Shown here one piece after another: positions 54,501 to 63,509 of a stretch of 64,000 nucleotides of DNA (positions within the stretch are counted from its first letter, which is position 1; each line of letters starts with the position of its first letter). The DNA is from Trema orientale (taxonomy: Eukaryota > Streptophyta > Magnoliopsida > Rosales > Cannabaceae): NCBI GenBank assembly GCA_002914845.1, contig JXTC01000492.1, positions 148,772-212,771 on the forward strand. The letters run 5' to 3'. The translations under genes and the position numbers were made by a program. The notes under the pieces are model-generated. The model saw nothing but the letters and a program-made list of their open reading frames with translations. It was not told where the DNA came from and did no database searches.

Positions 54501-56481
54501 TCCTAATTCTTAGAAGTCGTCAAAGAATATAATGTAGGTCTAGGAAACAATGAAGCAAAATGTCTAGGACCTATTTCCGAAAAATGAATATTACTTTCTG
54601 ATAGACTCCTAGGGACTATTTCACCTGTCAAATAAAAAAAACCAATCAAGAATGCAAGATATTATCAGGCACAATAAGGGAATTAGGGCGAGTAGAAAGA
54701 ACAAGAGAGCAGTGAGTATTATTGCTAAAACAATCAGGTTACAAGTCTGAGAACATTTGAGAGGTCCTCTTCTCTCCGAATAGTGAGCTTAGCCTTTAAC
54801 AATGACTAGAAAACTGAAGTGACTCACTCTCACTCTAGTCTATTTATATCCTTACAAACAAAACGAGCCCAGTAAAACTAACCAAGAGATCAGCCAACTG
54901 AAAAATAGACCAGCAACTAACTTCTAACTACTTTCTATACAAAAGGCCACTCCATAAGGTTCACTTGGAACGCCTAACATAAGTAAACCTTATGGGTGGA
55001 GGCTTATTACTTTCCATTCCATAACCCATTTTTTGAAGCAAGAAAAGCTACCTGTTCCTTGAGAACACAAAAGTTTCTGAAAGAGCCTATTGAAATCACG
55101 TTAGAATCCCATCCATTTGATCAACTTCGTACTTACTCCTAACGACCATTCCCCAGAGAGATTGTAGTTACAAAGAGAATCTCCAAAGGCACTTGCCCAA
55201 AAAGATAAAATGAAGTTGATCGAGTCCTTGTTGACTTATGCAATTTGGTTTGTATAACTATTCAAAGTGGTAAGAGAGAGATTGATTTGGAAACCCATCT
55301 AAAACTCTGAAAACCTACAAGTCTGTCTTTGCGATATAAAGTTCATTTTAGACTTGATAGTTTTGGCTTATCTTGCTGTACAAAGATCACTGCATTGACA
55401 TTGGTGCTACTGCTCTTTCTTTAATTTTATTTTTTATGTTTTATTTTTTTTTAAATTATTGGTTTGTAGGATTTGTCTTGGATAACATTGATCGGAGTGT
55501 TACAAGGTCTGATTCATACTTTAAGGAGCTTTTTCGTCAATGTGGGCTGCATATTTACAAATCGAAGGTTACACAAGCAATCCTAAGTTTTCCACTGAAT
55601 CTGGTTATTACTATTATTGCTGTTATTTCAGGGTGAATATGCTCACTGAAATGGATACTTGAAGTTATGTTGTCTTTTCTTGCTATTTTCACCTTGATTT
55701 TGTTGGAGACAAATGGTTTAAGCTGAACTGTAATGAGAATGGGAGAAAACCTTGAAATAAAATTAAAAGAAAACATAAAGATCACAATAAAATAAACAAG
55801 CTGCATTCCAGTTGGTCATATATAGCTACTGCAGTTCCAGTGTGGTGAACTACTTTATAAACTTTGGTCATGGCTAGTTAGTTAGTTATTTAACTTTTGA
55901 AAGTAAAGCGACTAATTAACTGAAGGTATTATTGCTCCAATAGGCGCAGAGACCTCTTTTTTGTATTTGAAAACGTATTAGTCATACATATATATAACTA
56001 CTCTTGTAAGCAAAATAAATGCTAAACCTAAAAATTTGTTCTTTATATACATTGGCAACTAAATCATTTAAGTTCTTTGTTTGACATTAGTTTTATTTTT
56101 TTCTTAGTATTATTGTTGTCTTGTCATTTTGACCACATCGTGATCACAAGGTTGGTTGAAGGTTTTTGTATTTCAAAGCAATCAATCTTATGGTATGGTT
56201 GCTTGAAAGGAGTGAATTAGTGGGTGCTGTTTATAGGAACTAGTACTGCCATGAGTGCTTATCATATTCACTTTAACTGTCTTCTCCCATTGCACCTGGA
56301 TCTTTTTCGTCGTCGAATTTTCTTCAATTTTAATGTCTATATTTTCTTGTTCCAGGATCAAAAGGGATTGCCCGAGGAACTGTTTGCTGTGAAGATGTAT
56401 GCATTAACAACTGATCTACCAAAGAATGTTCATCACACTAGGTCTAAAGTGCGAGCCAATAGACCAGGAATCATCAGATGA
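39526..56481 (+). CDS. NTMT1: Alpha N-terminal protein methyltransferase 1
   Basis: An AdoMet-dependent enzyme that methylates the alpha-amino group of proteins exposing X-Pro-Lys after Met removal. Exons: 39526-39786, 39888-40041, 41159-41217, 44362-44481, 51940-52041, 54239-54293, 55470-55567, 56356-56481. All joins are in frame with GT-AG introns, ending I-I-R-TGA. The family core runs from W-Y-R-Q-G-V-G-Y-W through the AdoMet-binding D-C-G-S-G-V-G-R to [14 protein letters not shown] and G-G-L-K-P-G-G-F-F. From ATG 39661 (M-E-V-G-G-L-D) the protein is 279 residues, the usual plant length. An in-frame ATG at 39526, with an upstream TGA at 39493, adds 45 Ser/Arg-rich residues ending V-R-A-S, which could be an organelle transit peptide. 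The key motifs look intact and the gene seems functional. Introns 2-6 are swollen by repeats. Confidence 0.93.
40082..40471. mobile_element. MITE family M1, copy 2, internally duplicated, in NTMT1 intron 2
   Basis: The left end reads GGGCACCAAT and the right end CAGATTGGCAACC, flanked by TATATATATA. The core segment (TAATAATGTACGTCTTTTT through ATGATAATCCAACGGTT) occurs twice in tandem, at about 40179-40249 and 40338-40408, so this copy is 390 bp rather than 240 bp. Confidence 0.75.
41313..41642. mobile_element. Fold-back MITE family M4 in NTMT1 intron 3
   Basis: The left arm (TTATACCTTGTATTTTGACA ... TATACCCTGATACCAAT) matches the reverse complement of the right arm over about 110 bp, leaving a short A+T-rich loop. 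A diverged copy lies at 12020-12575. It is non-coding. Confidence 0.75.
42288..43902 (-). mobile_element. 5'-truncated LINE in NTMT1 intron 3
   Basis: A non-LTR retrotransposon 3' end on the - strand, with an A tail (T run at 42288-42296 on +) and a perfect 12-bp target duplication AGAATTGAATAT (42276-42287 and 43903-43914). The coding part includes Y-L-G-L-P-L-G-G and [10 protein letters not shown] (after the RT core) and the C-terminal zf-RVT-like region (K-S-A-F-D-V, L-W-K-like [12 protein letters not shown]). The 5' end stops at the duplication, so it was truncated on insertion. Confidence 0.9.
42558..43883 (-). pseudogene. LINE reverse transcriptase C-terminal region
   Basis: Read on the - strand from 43883: the post-RT segment ([18 protein letters not shown]), then [19 protein letters not shown] and [12 protein letters not shown] frame change near 43410 leads to the thumb/zinc-binding part (43400-42849) and a further piece at 42767-42558 with C-x2[11 protein letters not shown]2-C. 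These are typical landmarks of plant L1-type LINEs. Stops and frameshifts make it inactive, and the endonuclease and RT core are absent. Confidence 0.85.
45354..46939 (-). mobile_element. Solo LTR in NTMT1 intron 4, same family as the GH1-intron element
   Basis: It starts TGTTCGTGGTAATTTT and ends CCCCAAAACA, as the LTRs at 14885-16569 do. The flanks ATGTG/TTGTG (45349-45353 and 46940-46944) are a near-perfect 5-bp target duplication. The TATAAATA box is on the - strand near 46348-46356. A 62-bp segment (CTCCTAGGAAGAGCTCTAAG...) is tandemly duplicated at about 46556-46680. No second LTR or interior is present. Confidence 0.8.
47160..48363 (+). mobile_element. LINE 3' fragment a in NTMT1 intron 4
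   Basis: The + strand starts with an R-G-G-R-L-T-L-V-Q segment, then in a shifted frame [13 protein letters not shown], the post-RT block also seen in the - strand LINE at 43.6 kb. It ends with a C-terminal R-I-F-K-D-R-A-like segment (about 48160) and a short A-rich tail near 48344-48363. It is badly decayed. A 36-bp direct repeat lies at about 47646-47715. Confidence 0.55.
48670..49690 (+). mobile_element. LINE 3' fragment b in NTMT1 intron 4
   Basis: It carries R-F-W-E-D-K near 48710, then 48895-49150 with E-D-R-R-I-W and S-C-K-S-A-F, and a C-terminal segment at 49394-49615 ([19 protein letters not shown]). It ends in an A-rich tail at 49679-49699. A 57-bp tandem repeat at about 48770-48860 interrupts it. 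It is inactive. Confidence 0.7.
49700..51500 (+). repeat. Inverted copy of the same LTR family in NTMT1 intron 4
   Basis: The reverse complement resembles the solo LTR at 45354-46939: GGTATTTTGCCCTAG-like, GTTTTCAACGAAACCATTAA, AGGAATATTCTTGG.CCCCC, AGCCTATAAATGG (TATA at about 50500) and the ACTTGATTATGCTG end. Its start is missing where LINE fragment b ends. LINE fragment c (about 49991-50416) interrupts it. It lies in the opposite orientation to the solo LTR 2.8 kb upstream. Confidence 0.6.
49991..50416 (+). mobile_element. LINE 3' fragment c nested in the inverted LTR
   Basis: It encodes a decayed [22 protein letters not shown] and F-W-V-A-T-W-L-Y-D tail, closely related to fragment b. 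It ends TTTCTTATC followed by an A-rich tail (50379-50416). LTR sequence resumes directly after it. Confidence 0.7.
52168..52585. mobile_element. MITE M5 in NTMT1 intron 5
   Basis: Terminal inverted repeats are GGCTATGTTTGGTAGAGAGG on the left and GGCTATGTTTAGTATGAAGG on the reverse strand of the right end. They are flanked by TTA and TCA, possibly a 3-bp PIF/Harbinger-type duplication with one change. It is 418 bp and non-coding. Confidence 0.8.
53000..53520 (-). repeat. Possible LTR-like fragment in NTMT1 intron 5
   Basis: On the - strand a CTATAAATAGG box (about 53289-53299) is followed downstream by a pyrimidine-rich stretch with many TCTATCT motifs (53030-53215), as in some plant LTRs. 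No ends, partner or target duplication were found. The open frame on the - strand here is low-complexity. Confidence 0.3.
54320..55340 (-). repeat. Unclassified repeat-derived segment in NTMT1 intron 6
   Basis: The left edge reads GATAGGAAACGAAAAATTTTATTAAA. Its reverse complement resembles the TAATAAAA...TTTCTTATC 3' end of the LINEs nearby. Further right is a - strand GGATATAAATAG box (about 54840-54851) and a CCCATCCATTTGATC stretch resembling LINE coding sequence. It may be a composite. I cannot assign it firmly. Confidence 0.3.
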
Positions 56482-57039
56482 ACAAAACCCATTTGAACTT
56501 TAGTTGACATGGGCCCCAGATGTATTTTTATGGTAACTATATTATTTCATTTCCACCTTTTCATGTGCTATCTCAATTTTTTGCTTTTAAGGAAACAAAC
56601 GGTCTCTCTGCCTGCTTTCAAACCAAACGAGGAAGAAAAAACAAAAAAAAAAAAAGAAAAGAAAAGAAGAGACCTATATGCAGATTGCTACTTTCAATGT
56701 CTGTAAATTGTTTCTTGTAAATTCATGTAAACTTATTGCTCAAGTAAATCTTGTTACTTTTGGTCACATTTGACCTCGTTTGTTGCATGCAAGATGCTTA
56801 CAATGTTTCGTAGATTATACAATGATATTTAGTGGGGTTGTACTATCTTATCAGAACTGAATAAAAAAATACATTAAAAGCAATGTGGGGAAAACCAGAA
56901 GTTTGGGGTTTAACTATTCATCTTATCAATACTGATTAAATGCAACTTTGGTCGTAAATCTTCACAGTACTCCCCATTTTAAGACCTTGAAAGCTAGAAC
57001 AACATGCAAGTTTAGCTACAAATCGAGATATAGAACANC

Positions 57040-57074
<35 letters not shown>

Positions 57075-57621
57075 ATCAAGTTATCATCTAAAACTTTCAA
57101 TGATCAAAGACGTATGAATTATATCAACCTTAGTCAGCAAATTGGTGACCGGAAAATCAAGAATTCCATGAACTAATATGATTCAATTTTGTTGGTCAAT
57201 GCACTGAAATAAGCCCAACACATTTCAGATTAGCAAATTTAAGCTAAAACTATGTACATATCTGTATCCCTGAGGGCCAAATTCTATGAGATTTAAAGGG
57301 TACGACAGAAACAAATAAAAATGGACAAAGAAGTTTGGAACTGGGTTTCAATGAAAAAAAAAAAAGAAAAAAAAAAGGAGCAAATCCAAAGACTCAACGA
57401 CCGAGAATGAAAAAGACGAAAAGTTGAAAACCGGGTTCCAATCAAATCACTCTAAACCCTTTTTTTTGGTCCATAAAATTAACTAAGCCATATGCAATTA
57501 CTGAAATGCCTCTACTTCTACTAAGACCATTAACTTTTGGGGCAAATTGACACAATTTTTCCCAAAATTAAGGCAAAATATATAGAGTCAATTATTTTGG
57601 AATAAAGTATTACGTTTGGTA
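56482..57621. other. NTMT1 3' flank
   Basis: The first few hundred bases are a probable 3' UTR, with an A-rich run near 56636-56672. A (TA)n run at about 57041-57075 begins just after an undetermined base (N at 57038). No other gene is seen. Confidence 0.5.
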
Positions 57622-57775
57622 TGCCCATTGGGGCTAGCTCAATAGGTGAGTGAGCTGAGGATTGGTTATTAGGTCAATTGTTCGACTTTAAGGGTGCATG
57701 TGCTATTTTCATTTTTTTGTAATGAACTGGAGCTATAGAGGCATTAGTTAAGCTCTATATATATATATTTTTTAA
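57622..57775 (+). mobile_element. Possible tRNA-derived SINE-like segment
   Basis: An A-box-like TAGCTCAATAGG (57636-57647) is followed about 45 bp later by a weak B-box-like TTGTTCGACTTTAAG (57678-57692). The spacing is right for a tRNA-derived promoter. It ends near a TA repeat rather than an A tail, and no target duplication was found. Confidence 0.35.
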
Positions 57776-58554
57776 AAAGTATTACATTTGGTATAAATCA
57801 AGGGGGAAAGAGGTAAATTGTCCTTTCTATAAATTACATTCGAATGAGTGGTGCTTAGAGAGGATAAATTACATTTATATTCACTAATTTATTTCATAGG
57901 TTTGAATTAAATGCCTAAAAAGGAAAAAAGAACTGAACTTCCAAAAATATAGAGTTATTAGTAAAATAATAAAATATTTAAGAATCCACAATTAATATTT
58001 AATTGTGTACTTTTTCCCTAATCTTAAATTTACTTTAATGACACGAGACACGCTTTTTCCTAATGAAATAAAATGAAACAAAACCGAGAGATGGTGTTGA
58101 ATAGCTAAGTGGTGGTCAAGGATTAAAATATCGATGTTGGTATCGATATCGAGATTTGATTTTATCGATAATATCGATAACAATATTAATGTCGAAAATA
58201 TTTCAGAAAATTACCGAAATTTGTCTTAAAACTCAAAATTTTCAAGATAAACTCTAAGAAATGCTAAAACAAATGATATTATATAATTTATACTAGTTTT
58301 ATTTTTTTTAAATCCTATATATAATATATACGACAATAAAATATACATATATAGTAGAAAAATGGTTGAATTTTATTTCATAGAACAATTTTAAAATTAG
58401 AATACATATCACACTATTTTATTTAATATATTTCATGATATTAATACCTTATAAATTATAACTAGTTCTAAATTACATTGAAAATAAATAAAAATAAAAA
58501 ATAATATATGATAATTGTGTTTGTCGTCGAATGCAAATTAAATTACTATTTTAT
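57776..58554. other. Intergenic, no gene recognised
   Basis: A+T-rich, with a cluster of TATCGATA-type palindromes at about 58126-58195 (ATCGATGTTGG, TATCGATATCGAG, TATCGATAATATCGATAAC). No coding sequence. Confidence 0.4.
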
Positions 58555-59160
58555 ATTCCTCCTATTAACTAATCGAGCAAGTCTTAAGACTACCCGATAT
58601 AGCGGCAAGAAAGGGTGATCCCATAGAAGTTAGAATCAAAATTATCATAACCTAACTTTATCTAGACATATAAATTAAATAAAAACAAATATAAAAAGAA
58701 ATACGTTAATAAAATATGGATAATAAATATCATGTATGAATATACTAGGAACTTGAATTCACCTAATTACTCATAAGTTGATCAAATTAAGTAATTATTA
58801 ACCTAATTCTACTAAACTCACTAATTAAGGGACTTAATCTAATCTCATTACCTTTCTCGAGTATCAAATGAGATAATATGTCTAAGTATCTAAGCTAATA
58901 TCTCTATCTAACCCATTTAATTAAGCATTAATTAAGTCTAGCCATTAAGAACCTTCTACTTTGATTATCTAGGTGTTGATCTCTTCTCGGTCTCACAACA
59001 ATCTAAACTATGCTTTCTAATTTCAGATTATGAAATAATCTCTCTCGAGTATCAAAATCATAACCCAAGATAGACTAATTCATTGGCCACATAAATTAGA
59101 ATTATTAAGTAAAGAGAAGTATAAATGAATTAAAGATGGAAATAAGACTGACAGTAGTCG
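58555..59160 (-). repeat. Diverged Tat/Athila-like LTR fragment
   Basis: The reverse complement aligns in order with 33400-33965 of the Tat/Athila-like LTR: CCAATGAATTAG, ACTCGAGAGA, TTAGATAGAGATATTAGCTT-like, TTCTTGCCGCTATA-like and TTAATAGGAGG. It is much more diverged, and both LTR ends are missing. Confidence 0.65.
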
Positions 59161-60069
59161 TTAAGGCAATCAAATTAAAATTTATAACCTCCTAATTACT
59201 AATCTAGCATGGCCTAGGAAAACCTACAATTACTTAGTATAGTGGAAAGAATGGTCGATCCCACGAGGAATTGATCTAATTTTTGAACTATCAATTCGAT
59301 TATTTTTATTGGTTTTTTTACAGTAATGAAACAAAAGTGAAATTAAATGAAATAGCGAAAATAATAAAATAAAACAGGTTAAAGGATCATTTGTCACCTC
59401 TAGAAAATTAGATCAATTTTCAGACCTTATAATCAATTGCTTATCAAAATTACCAACTATAGAAAGCACATATACTCGTCTTGTCCTAATCTTTCCTTAG
59501 GTTTTAGCTAGATATAATAAACTCTTTATCTAGTCCATTCTCACTTAAACAACCTAGAATAAGCAGTCTTGTCCCAATCTTTCCTTAGGTTTTAGCTAGG
59601 TATAACAAACTCTTTACCTAGTCCATTCCGACTTAAACAACCTAGAATAATCACTCTAGATTCAATCTAATGGAAGCATTAAGCAAAGAAGGATAGATTG
59701 ATTCTGGGTAACAATCACACAAGTTTGGATTATGCTCTTCATCAAAGTCAATAAACCACTTTGACATGAATTCAATTAACTATAATTTGCTACTTATGAT
59801 CAAAATATCTAAATAATTACAGATTTAGAATTTCAACTAGTATGCAATCTCTATCATGTTCACTTAGCAGTACACCCGAATAAAATAAAATAAAAATCAT
59901 AAACCATTAATCCTAGAAGAAGCATACCAACTTTGAATGAATAATTGATGAATCCGAAAAATTAATACAATAATCATATCTAGAGTTTTGAAATCACCCT
60001 CAACTAAATAGAAATCTAGACTAGCATGTATATAAGGATAAATAATAAGAACATAATCCTAGAATAATT
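59161..60069. repeat. Second Tat-type LTR-like segment with a tandem repeat
   Basis: The segment contains TCGATCCCACGAGGAATTGA and related motifs seen at the 3' side of Tat-type LTRs. A repeat unit (GTCTTGTCCCAATCTTTCC..., then ACAACCTAGAATAA.CA) occurs twice, starting at about 59477 and 59569, a period of about 92 bp. No ends were found. Confidence 0.4.
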
Positions 60070-61415
60070 TGTGAGTCCAAGGCTAGCTAACCCAGGAGGG
60101 AAGAGGGATAAATTGAGTTTTAAAAACTTTTACAAACTTTTCTTGATAATAATGTAAATATAGCAAGTTGAAGAAATAACAAGTAAAAATATATAAATTG
60201 CATGCACAAGCTCAAGATAAGTAAATAAACGAGGTAGGGATAGAAAAATGCAAACACTATTTTTACGAGGTTCAACAAACACGACGGTATGTCTACGTCC
60301 CTGGCTCTTAGCAACCCGCTTCGAGCTATCCACTATCAGATCAAGAGAATGAGTTTGACCATCCCTTTTACATACTGAGTACTTTCTCCTTGGGTACACT
60401 CACGCCTTTACAATAGCTTTGAATCCGGCTCTATCACGCCTAACACGGATTGTTTAGACTTTACTGCCAATCTCACTTAAACCGGGTTGTTTATGAATCC
60501 GGTGTCAACCTCACTTCACAAATACAATTTGGTTTTGTTTGTTGATACATTCAACTAGGGTCTCTCTAATGAAAAGAATTGATACAAGGTAAGCCTAGAG
60601 AGAATAAATGAGAACACAAGATATGATCTAGTTTGACTCAATTGACTTTTGTAAAAAAGTGAATTTGAAAGATTGATTTACAAAAGATGATTTGAACAAC
60701 TTGAAAGTATGTATAAAGCAATGTAAGAATGTTCAAAAATTGTTTCAAGTATTAAAAAGACTTCTATTTAAAGACTAGAATGAAAACTAGCCGTTTTAGA
60801 CCGTTTGACAGACAATCTGTCATTTTCGGTAGACTTTCAGTAGACCGAAAATATTAGCCGTTGAAAGTGCGGTTCTAACAGTCGAATTTTAAAAAGTCAT
60901 TAAAAATGGAAAGCAGAGGAATCAGTGGACTGATTCTGGCCACCGGTCTGCCGATTCTATCCGAGAGTAGTTTTTCAATTTTATTTCGAGTCTTTTTTAA
61001 TTATTTCCAAAAGGTGACTTTATAAATTGATTTAATATATAATATAGAGACTATAGAAATTCATAAATAAATTTAAAAGCTTGTATAAAATAAATTTTAT
61101 ATTTTAATTTGAAATAAATAGATTTGACAGTTTAACTTTGAGAAAGATTAATTATATAAAAAATTTAAGCCATTAAGATCATATAAAGTGTAGACAAATA
61201 TTCAAGTACATGAACTAAGTGTAAAACCTTTATTGATCTAAGTCTTATATTCTTGATCTTTGTCTTCAAGTCCTTTTCCATAATCTATCTTGAATGTCTT
61301 GTGATCCTTTCAATTTAACTTGTTGCACACTCAAGTAAATTATTAGTTCTTAATCATATGTTTGTTAACTTTAAAATATAAGAGTAGGATTGATGATACA
61401 AAGCATGACTCAACA
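60070..61415 (-). repeat. 3' LTR of SIRE-like copia element
   Basis: It starts TGTTGAGTCATGC (- strand from 61415) and ends ...GGACTCACA at 60070. It is 1346 bp and collinear with the solo LTR 27681-28298 plus 34024-34772. It preserves, without interruption, the point where the Tat/Athila-like element inserted in the solo LTR (near 60808-60815). Confidence 0.8.
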
Positions 61416-61430
61416 ATCTCCCCCTTTTTG
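61416..61430 (-). other. Polypurine tract of SIRE-like element
   Basis: The - strand reads CAAAAAGGGGGAGAT immediately before the LTR start TGTTGAGTC. Such a tract primes plus-strand DNA synthesis. Confidence 0.8.
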
Positions 61431-61828
61431 ATGATAACAAACATTTGATTTAAAAAGGGAGTAAGGAATGCAAAATAAGTGGAGATAAGCATCCTTACTG
61501 ACTTTGAAAGCTTCCCTTCAAAATATGCTTAATTTTAGATAGTGAAAACTCCCTCTTAAACTTGTAAAATGTGCATATTTTGAATAAGAAGTAAAGCTTA
61601 TATCACTTGTTGAAAGCACTCATGGATACCAGTTAAAATTTAAATCACGCATATTCTCCCCCTTTTGATATCATCAAAAATAATCTACAAGAGAGAATTG
61701 TAAAGCAAACATAAATCCATTGCAAAGCAGATAAGGAGTTCATACAAGCAACCATAGAAAATAAACAGAAAGTTCAATACAAGAAATAACCATCAATCCA
61801 CTAAGAGTAAGAACATAAAAGTAGATAA

Positions 61829-63052
61829 CTAAGGAAGAGGGAAACGCCCAAAGTAAAACTGCATCATCCTCATCATCTCGTCCTACTGATCTTGAATGAT
61901 CTGGAATTGAGTTTCAGACGTCTGACAGACAGAGTTGACATCAGCTGAGAGAATCTGGTAATACTCAAGCTCGGTGTCATGAAGATGTTGTATATCTAGC
62001 TGGATGGTGTTGAGGCGTTCAGAAAGATTGTTGAAGGCCTCAGTAAAGTCAAAAGATTGAGTGAGAGCGCCTTCTTGTGGAGCAGGAGCCTCCTCAACGT
62101 GAGTCTCCTCAGGTGCAGCTTCTGCAGCCCTAGCACCACTTCCCCCAGCTTCTTGTGGAGTGCCTACATCCTGCTCATGTGCCTATCTGGTCTTGGCCAC
62201 CCATGTATTGTTGATAAAGGTAAAACCCATAAGACTAAAAGTCTTGTTGTTGATCTCCACATCTATAGACCAGAGTTCGCGTTCGGCCTCATTAATGGTA
62301 GGAATGTTGAAGTGTTGGAAGATGCGAGTGAGAAGAAAGCCATAGGGAAGAGAAGATCTCCTGTTTTCTATAGCATTGACCATCTCATGAAGGATAAAGA
62401 ATGGTAAATCTAGCCTTCTTCCAATAAGAATGGAATCAACAAAACAGATATCACCAAAGGTAGGTGCATCCCTATGACTAGCTCTAGGAATCATATTTTG
62501 AGACACGAATTGAAAGATAATCCTAGCCTCTAGGGTAAGATTAGTGACATGAGGCTTAGGTTGAAAACTATCAGGGGAACAGACATGGAGCAGGGCTTGT
62601 TGAGGATCAAAATCCTCGATCATAGGCCAAGTGTTGGTAATAGGAAATTTGTAACCACTCATAGGCAGATAAAGGATATTAGCTAGGAGTTGTTCAGTAA
62701 TGGAAAAATCTATGCCCTTGAGGGAACCAAAGAGAGCATGTTGTCCCCTAGAGATGTTTGCACAGGCATAGAAACTTCTAACTAACATAGGATACCCTGT
62801 CTCCCTAATGGAGTAGAAATCAGTCCATCCTATGTTTTCAACATAATCAGGAAAATTGACATAGGATAAATCCCTAAAACTAAAAGTTCTACCCCAAATG
62901 ATAATCTTTTTGGAAAAGATTTCTTTATACCTGGTCATGAGGGCAGGGGATTCAAGAAGAAGAGTGTCTAACCGTACCTTAGTGCGTTATTCTTATTCCT
63001 CAGGGCGAATTTCCTTCCCCTTTCACCTTGGATTTTCTCTTCTAGGAGCCAT
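61829..63052 (-). pseudogene. Extra ORF in the envelope position, plant-transposon-protein-like domain
   Basis: One frame runs for 408 codons from ATG at 63052 to TAG ending at 61829. It is interrupted by TGA 63025-63023, TAA 62995-62993, TAA 62989-62987, TAG 62185-62183 and TAG 61885-61883. The central open part (62938-62183, 251 residues) carries W-G-R-T-F-S-F-R-D-L, Y-P-M-L-V-R-S-F-Y-A, I-F-Q-F-V-S-Q-N and L-P-Y-G-F-L-L-T-R-I-F, a pattern I associate with the family often labelled putative plant transposon protein (Transposase_32 type). The tail has a Pro/Ala/Glu-rich stretch then a helical, coiled-coil-like segment. It lies between RNase H and the LTR, where SIRE elements carry an env-like ORF. 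Its function is unknown and this copy is not translatable in full. Confidence 0.65.
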
Positions 63053-63509
63053 AGAACAATAGAAACACAAACACAAGGGATTTTCGGAATTCTAAGGTTT
63101 GAAAGAAAGAGGAATCAGATTTTGATGCAAAACAATGTGAAAGGCAAAGATCAAGAGTAGAAAAGCGATAAAATCAACTCCAGTTGGATAAAACTTGAGA
63201 GATTTGGTGAGAAAATTTAGTGGAAAAGAGAAGAGATGAAAATAAGGTGTGAAAGAGAGAGGTTTTGGTTGAGAGAATGTGAAAAGTGGTGAAGAAAAAC
63301 ATCAAAATGGCTTAAATAGATGTGGAACTGTGCGATTTCGGCAGACCGAAAACCTAGTTTCGGTCTGCTGATTCTTCCAGAGAGAACCGACTTTTTGGGA
63401 TAGTTTTTCGGCAGACCGAGAAGTTGAAATTGTTTAAAACAACAATAAAAACAGCAACAATTACTCAATTTAATAAGCATATAGCACGAAACAAACACAA
63501 TTGAGCAAA

